From: CAZISM01 sp964541895
GTDB lineage: Bacteria; Zhuqueibacterota; Zhuqueibacteria; Residuimicrobiales; Residuimicrobiaceae
Reading direction: 5' to 3'
DNA length: 53,949 bases
Assembly (NCBI GenBank): GCA_964541895.1
Contig: CAZISM010000024.1
Coordinates: 1-53,949, forward strand
Shown here piece after piece: positions 50,769 to 53,949 of this stretch. Within the stretch, counting starts at the first letter, position 1. Each line of letters begins with the position of its first letter. The notes below the pieces were generated by a model that was not told the DNA's origin, searched no databases, and saw only the letters and a program-made list of their open reading frames with translations. The translations under genes were made by a program, and so were the position numbers.

Positions 50769-51776
50769 CTATTCCCATTCTATCGTACTGGGTGGTTTAC
50801 TGCTGATGTCGTATACGACTCGATTGATGCCCTTGACTTCNNNNNNNNNNNNNNNNNNNNNNNNNNNNNNNNNNNNNNNNNNNNNNNNNNNNNNNNNNNN
50901 NNNNNNNNNNNNNNNNNNNNNNNNNNNNNNNNNNNNNNNNGCGGCATCGACCAGATGAAATTCAAAATCCGCCTGTTGATAGAACTCGCACACCTCTTCC
51001 GCTTCGCGGTCGCGCAGCATCCCGGTATCGACAAACACGCACACCAGCTGTTTGCCGATGGCTCTGGCCACCAGGCCGGCGGCTACGGTGGAATCCACGC
51101 CGCCCGACAAGGCGCACAACACCCGATTCTTGCCGACGTGTCTGCGAATCTCCGCAACGGTGTTTTCCACAAAAGCGCCGGCGTTCCAGTCGCCGCGACA
51201 GCCGCAGGCTTTGAAAACGAAATTGGCCAGGATGTCGGCGCCGCGGGGTGTGTGCACCACTTCGGGATGGAACTGAATGCCAAAAATTTTCCTGTCGCGA
51301 TGGCGAATCGCGGCAATGGGTGCATTGTCGGTATGGGCGATGATATCGAATCCCTGCGGCAGCGCCGTGAGATGATCGCCGTGGCTCATCCACACTGTCA
51401 GCGACGCCGGCAGACCGGCAAACAGCTCTGTGGCCATGTCGATGCGCAGCTCGGCGCGGCCATATTCACGGCGCGGTGCTTTTTCAACCTCGCCGCCCAG
51501 CATAAAGGCCAGAGTTTGCAGACCGTAGCAGATGCCGAGAATGGGAACATTCAGATCGAAGAGCTCGGCCCCGGGCAAGGGCGCATCAACGGCATATACC
51601 GAAGAGGGGCCGCCGGATAGAATGATGCCCCTGGGCTGCAGGGCGCGGATTTCCTCGACCGCAAGGTGAAAGGGTTTGATTTCGGAATAGACCCCCAGTT
51701 CGCGGACGCGGCGCGCGATCAGTTGCGTATACTGTGAGCCAAAATCGAGAATAAGAACCAGTTCGTCATGTTTCAT
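50769..51776 (-). CDS. guaA: GMP synthase, interrupted by an assembly gap
   Basis: Glutamine-hydrolysing GMP synthase. The amidotransferase domain has LILDFGSQYTQLIARRVREL, the nucleophile Cys in PILGICYGLQ and the His-Glu pair in GIQFHPEVVH. The ATP-pyrophosphatase domain has the P-loop-like LSGGVDSTVAAGL. The reading then meets 100 N and resumes only at the last 23 residues (EVKGINRVVYDISSK..STIEWE). About 200 residues of the usual 510-525 are missing, so the gap must be far longer than 100 bases. Nothing suggests a truly broken gene. The ATG at 51776 overlaps the surE stop by four bases. Confidence 0.95.
   Translation of the reverse strand: MKHDELVLILDFGSQYTQLIARRVRELGVYSEIKPFHLAVEEIRALQPRGIILSGGPSSVYAVDAPLPGAELFDLNVPILGICYGLQTLAFMLGGEVEKAPRREYGRAELRIDMATELFAGLPASLTVWMSHGDHLTALPQGFDIIAHTDNAPIAAIRHRDRKIFGIQFHPEVVHTPRGADILANFVFKACGCRGDWNAGAFVENTVAEIRRHVGKNRVLCALSGGVDSTVAAGLVARAIGKQLVCVFVDTGMLRDREAEEVCEFYQQADFEFHLVDAXXXXXXXXXXXXXXXXXXXXXXXXXXXXXXXXXXEVKGINRVVYDISSKPPSTIEWE
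50841..50940. other. assembly gap, 100 N, inside guaA
   Basis: Filler for a gap of unknown size. From the missing part of GuaA the true distance should be about 600-650 bases, so coordinates to the right are offset by roughly half a kilobase. Confidence 0.95.
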
Positions 51777-52540
51777 CGATAGCGGATATCCCAATTTTTC
51801 AGTTCTTCCATAAACGCATAGCAGGTGAGATCATAATGGACGGGCGTGATCGAGATATAATTCTGCATCAGCGCGCGATCGTCCACCTCTTCGCTCTCTT
51901 CAATATCCACTTTTTCACCGGTCAGCCAGTAATAGTTCCGTTTGTGGGGATCCATGCGGGCGCTGTACTCTTCGACATAATTGGCCTGGCCCTGGCGGGT
52001 GATGCGCACGCCTTGAATCTGATCTCTGGCCACCGCCGGAATGTTGACGTTGAGAAACACCCCTTTGGGCAGACGGTGTTGCAGCAGCCGCTTCGCCAGA
52101 TCGCCGGCAAAATCGGCGGCGGCGCTGAAATCGGGTTTGACAAACGTCGCCAGTGAAATGGCAAACGAAGGGATGCCGAGAATGGCGCCTTCGGTGGCGG
52201 CGGATACCGTGCCGGAATAGATGACGTTGATGCCGGAGTTGGCGCCGAGGTTAATGCCGGAAATGAGCACATCCGGTTTCGGCTGGTCTTTGAGCAGCAC
52301 CCAATAGGCCAGTTTGACGCAATCCGCCGGAGTGCCGCGTACGGCATGGCCGAAAAATTCGCCGTTCTTTTCGAACATCGTCACGCGCAGCGGATCGCTC
52401 AGCGTGATGGCGTGGCCCACCGCGCTCATCTCGGAGAGCGGTGCCACCACGGTTACTTCGCCGATCCCTTTCATCACGGCGACGAGAGCGGCCAGGCCCG
52501 GCGCACCGATGCCGTCGTCATTGGTTATCAGAATTCTCAC
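51773..52540 (-). CDS. surE: 5'/3'-nucleotidase SurE
   Basis: Metal-dependent nucleotidase of 255 residues. The metal site VRILITNDDGIGAPG is at the very N-terminus, and ISGINLGANSGINVIYSGTV and LNVNIPA are the other family motifs. The start is taken as GTG at 52540, which puts RILITNDDG at residue 2 and overlaps the accD stop by four bases (GTGA); the frame also runs upstream into accD. The stop overlaps the guaA ATG. Stationary-phase nucleotide salvage is the usual role. Confidence 0.95.
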   Translation of the reverse strand: MRILITNDDGIGAPGLAALVAVMKGIGEVTVVAPLSEMSAVGHAITLSDPLRVTMFEKNGEFFGHAVRGTPADCVKLAYWVLLKDQPKPDVLISGINLGANSGINVIYSGTVSAATEGAILGIPSFAISLATFVKPDFSAAADFAGDLAKRLLQHRLPKGVFLNVNIPAVARDQIQGVRITRQGQANYVEEYSARMDPHKRNYYWLTGEKVDIEESEEVDDRALMQNYISITPVHYDLTCYAFMEELKNWDIRYR

Positions 52541-53397
52541 TGGCGTTGCGCTTCCTTTTGATCCATAAAGAATGACAATATATGAGATAGCCGCCATTTC
52601 ATCTCTTTGCGGGGAATGATGGCGTCGAGAAAACCGTGCTGCATAAGAAATTCGGATCGCTGAAATCCTTCCGGCAGATCCTGGCCGATGGTCTGTTTGA
52701 TCACACGCGGGCCGGCAAAGCCGATGAGGGCGCCGGGTTCGGCGAGAATGACATCGCCCAGCATGGAAAAGCTGGCGGTGACGCCGCCGGTGGTCGGATC
52801 GGTGATGATCGAGATATAGGGCACGCCGGCGTCCGAAAGCATGGCCAACCGTGCCGAAGTTTTGGCCATCTGCATGAGCGACAGAGCGGCTTCCTGCATG
52901 CGCGCGCCGCCGGAGGCGGAGACGATGATCAGCGGCCGTTTTTCCCTGAGAGCGCGATCAGTGGCGCGTGCGATTTTTTCACCCACCACCGAGCCCATGC
53001 TGCCGCCGATGAACCTGAAATCCATGGCCGCTATCACCACCGGCACGCCGCTGAGCAGACACGTACCGGTGCGCACCGCATCGTTCAAACCGGTTTTGGT
53101 CATGGTATCCCTGAGACGGTCGGCGTATTTTTTTGAATCCTTGAATTTCAGCGGATCGGCGGAGCGTATCTCCTGATTGAATTCCTCGAACGTGCCTTCG
53201 TCTGCCAGCAAAGCGATGTACTCCTCGCTGGTCATACGAAAATGAAAATCGCACTTGGTGCAGACGCGCAGATTCCGTTCCAGCTCTTTTTTGTAAAGGA
53301 TTTCGCCGCAATTGTCGCATTTGATCCAAAGGCCGTCCGGCAGCTCTTTTTTTTCCACCGGCTCGAGGCCTTTATTGGTGCGCTTGAACCATTCCAT
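52537..53397 (-). CDS. accD: acetyl-CoA carboxylase carboxyltransferase beta subunit
   Basis: Subunit of 286 residues for the first step of fatty-acid synthesis. The N-terminal C4 zinc finger (CDNCGEILYKKELERNLRVC...CTKC) and the crotonase-fold core (GVPVVIAAMDFRFIGGSMGS, VSASGGARMQEAALSLMQMA, YISIITDPTTGGVTASFSML, LIGFAGPRVIKQTIG) are complete. accA is not in the window. It follows rimI by 26 bases and is coupled to surE by a four-base overlap. Confidence 0.96.
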   Translation of the reverse strand: MEWFKRTNKGLEPVEKKELPDGLWIKCDNCGEILYKKELERNLRVCTKCDFHFRMTSEEYIALLADEGTFEEFNQEIRSADPLKFKDSKKYADRLRDTMTKTGLNDAVRTGTCLLSGVPVVIAAMDFRFIGGSMGSVVGEKIARATDRALREKRPLIIVSASGGARMQEAALSLMQMAKTSARLAMLSDAGVPYISIITDPTTGGVTASFSMLGDVILAEPGALIGFAGPRVIKQTIGQDLPEGFQRSEFLMQHGFLDAIIPRKEMKWRLSHILSFFMDQKEAQRQ

Positions 53398-53423
53398 ACT
53401 GAATACTCCATGTGAAGGACTGC

Positions 53424-53906
53424 TTACAAGGCCAGACCCATGAGCAGGGCGTCTTCCTTGTCTTCATAATATCGTTTTCGTATTCCCAATTCGACAAAGC
53501 CTGCTTTTTTGTACAGGTCGATGGCTCTGCTGTTGGACACTCTAACTTCAAGATACATCATTTCACACTGGTTGGCCACGGACTGCTGCACAGCCTGCTG
53601 CAGCATCCATTTGCCCAGACCGTGCCCCTGATACTCCGGCGCCACCGCGATGTTGGCGAGGTGGGCTTCGTCTGCGACCATATAAAGAACCATGTAGCCG
53701 ATAAAGCGGTCGTCATGAAGCAGGACGACCGGTAATGTGTACTCATTGTCCGTTATCTCGGTTCTGAACGCCTGGCGTGACCAGGGTGGTGCAAACAACC
53801 GTGCTTCGAGCTGGTAGACCTGCTCCACGTCGGCCAGCTCCATTTTGCGCGCGATATACGGCTCGTTCGTCCGGAGATCCTGAACAGGGATGGGCGCAAA
53901 CTCCAT
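53424..53906 (-). CDS. rimI: ribosomal-protein-alanine N-acetyltransferase, GNAT family
   Basis: GNAT acetyltransferase of 160 residues. The acetyl-CoA loop is APEYQGHGLGKWML, preceded by the strand HLANIAV and followed by EVRVSNSRAIDLYKKAGF and GIRKRYYEDKEDALLMGL, all typical of RimI. The first 15 residues are extra relative to E. coli RimI. The ATG at 53906 overlaps nothing; the frame to its right ends in a TGA two bases before it, likely the end of tsaB, the common neighbour of rimI. Confidence 0.9.
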   Translation of the reverse strand: MEFAPIPVQDLRTNEPYIARKMELADVEQVYQLEARLFAPPWSRQAFRTEITDNEYTLPVVLLHDDRFIGYMVLYMVADEAHLANIAVAPEYQGHGLGKWMLQQAVQQSVANQCEMMYLEVRVSNSRAIDLYKKAGFVELGIRKRYYEDKEDALLMGLAL

Positions 53907-53907
53907 T

Positions 53908-53949
53908 TCACTGTAATCCTGCTTTAGGCTGGCCGGTGATGAAATCCTG
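53908..53949 (-). CDS. C-terminal end of a gene cut by the window edge, possibly tsaB
   Basis: An open frame enters from the right edge and ends in TGA one base before the rimI ATG, giving QDFITGQPKAGLQ. TsaB commonly precedes rimI, and this tail is compatible with a TsaB C-terminus, but thirteen residues are too few to decide. Confidence 0.35.
   Translation of the reverse strand, partial: QDFITGQPKAGLQ

Noticed and set aside
1..53949. CRISPR arrays, insertion sequences, prophage genes or integrase sites
   Set aside because: No regularly spaced repeats, transposase or phage-type genes are visible; the single tRNA has no adjacent integrase or obvious direct repeat.

Overview
The window looks like a chromosomal scaffold of a Gram-negative bacterium from the FCB (Fibrobacterota-Chlorobiota-Bacteroidota) side of the tree, probably a KSB1/Calditrichota-like lineage rather than a true Bacteroidota. 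The direct evidence is TonB-dependent receptors with an N-terminal carboxypeptidase-regulatory-like domain, a type IX secretion C-terminal signal (FTLGQNYPNPFNPTTTINYS...), lipoproteins and outer-membrane barrels, and several promoters of the FCB type (TTG-N19/21-TAnnTTT). No SusC/SusD pair is present. The placement is an inference; no rRNA gene is in the window. Two runs of exactly 100 N (45681-45780 and 50841-50940) mark it as a scaffold of joined contigs.

Layout. 1-2 kb: an alpha/beta hydrolase (5' end missing) and an MFS permease. 2-10.5 kb: a TonB-dependent receptor, a membrane transglutaminase-like protein, a small outer-membrane barrel, a lipoprotein of the molybdopterin oxidoreductase family and an orphan Cache sensor histidine kinase. 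11.3-25.5 kb: a pectin/arabinogalactan utilisation locus. Its plus-strand arm has a toroid-fold polysaccharide-lyase-like protein, a large TonB-dependent receptor and a T9SS-secreted beta-helix protein. Its minus-strand arm is an operon GH28 > sodium:solute symporter > GH51-PA14 > GH27, and the two arms converge on a strong bidirectional terminator at 18.07 kb. 25.8-29 kb: an Fpg/Nei glycosylase, a PPC-domain protein and rsgA preceded by a small upstream ORF. 29-31.6 kb: a GH3 enzyme with a PA14 insert.

31.9-39.5 kb: a LacI-controlled minus-strand operon of unknown substrate: a UroD/MtaA-family protein, a sodium:solute symporter, a secreted alpha-barrel protein, a ceramidase-fold protein and a double cupin. 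A near-perfect 24-bp palindrome sits immediately downstream of a consensus-like promoter in front of it. 39.9-53.9 kb: mostly housekeeping genes on the minus strand: a 66-aa zinc-ribbon protein, rdgB and tRNA-Pro; an ECF sigma factor, its zinc-finger anti-sigma factor and an HtrA-like protein that has lost all three catalytic residues; holA; a class-I glutamine amidotransferase; a small porin-like barrel; and a tightly packed run rimI-accD-surE-guaA-glmS-LpoA-like-phasin-like in which several genes overlap by 4 bases.

How it fits together: the carbohydrate loci describe a heterotroph that takes oligosaccharides through TonB receptors and sodium symporters and finishes some of them inside the cell, since the GH28, UroD-like, ceramidase-fold and cupin proteins have no signal peptide. 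The most distinctive points are the LacI regulon with its visible operator, the catalytically dead HtrA in the sigma-factor operon, the recurring N20 promoter architecture, and the GH3 enzyme whose KH substrate-binding motif reads KV.
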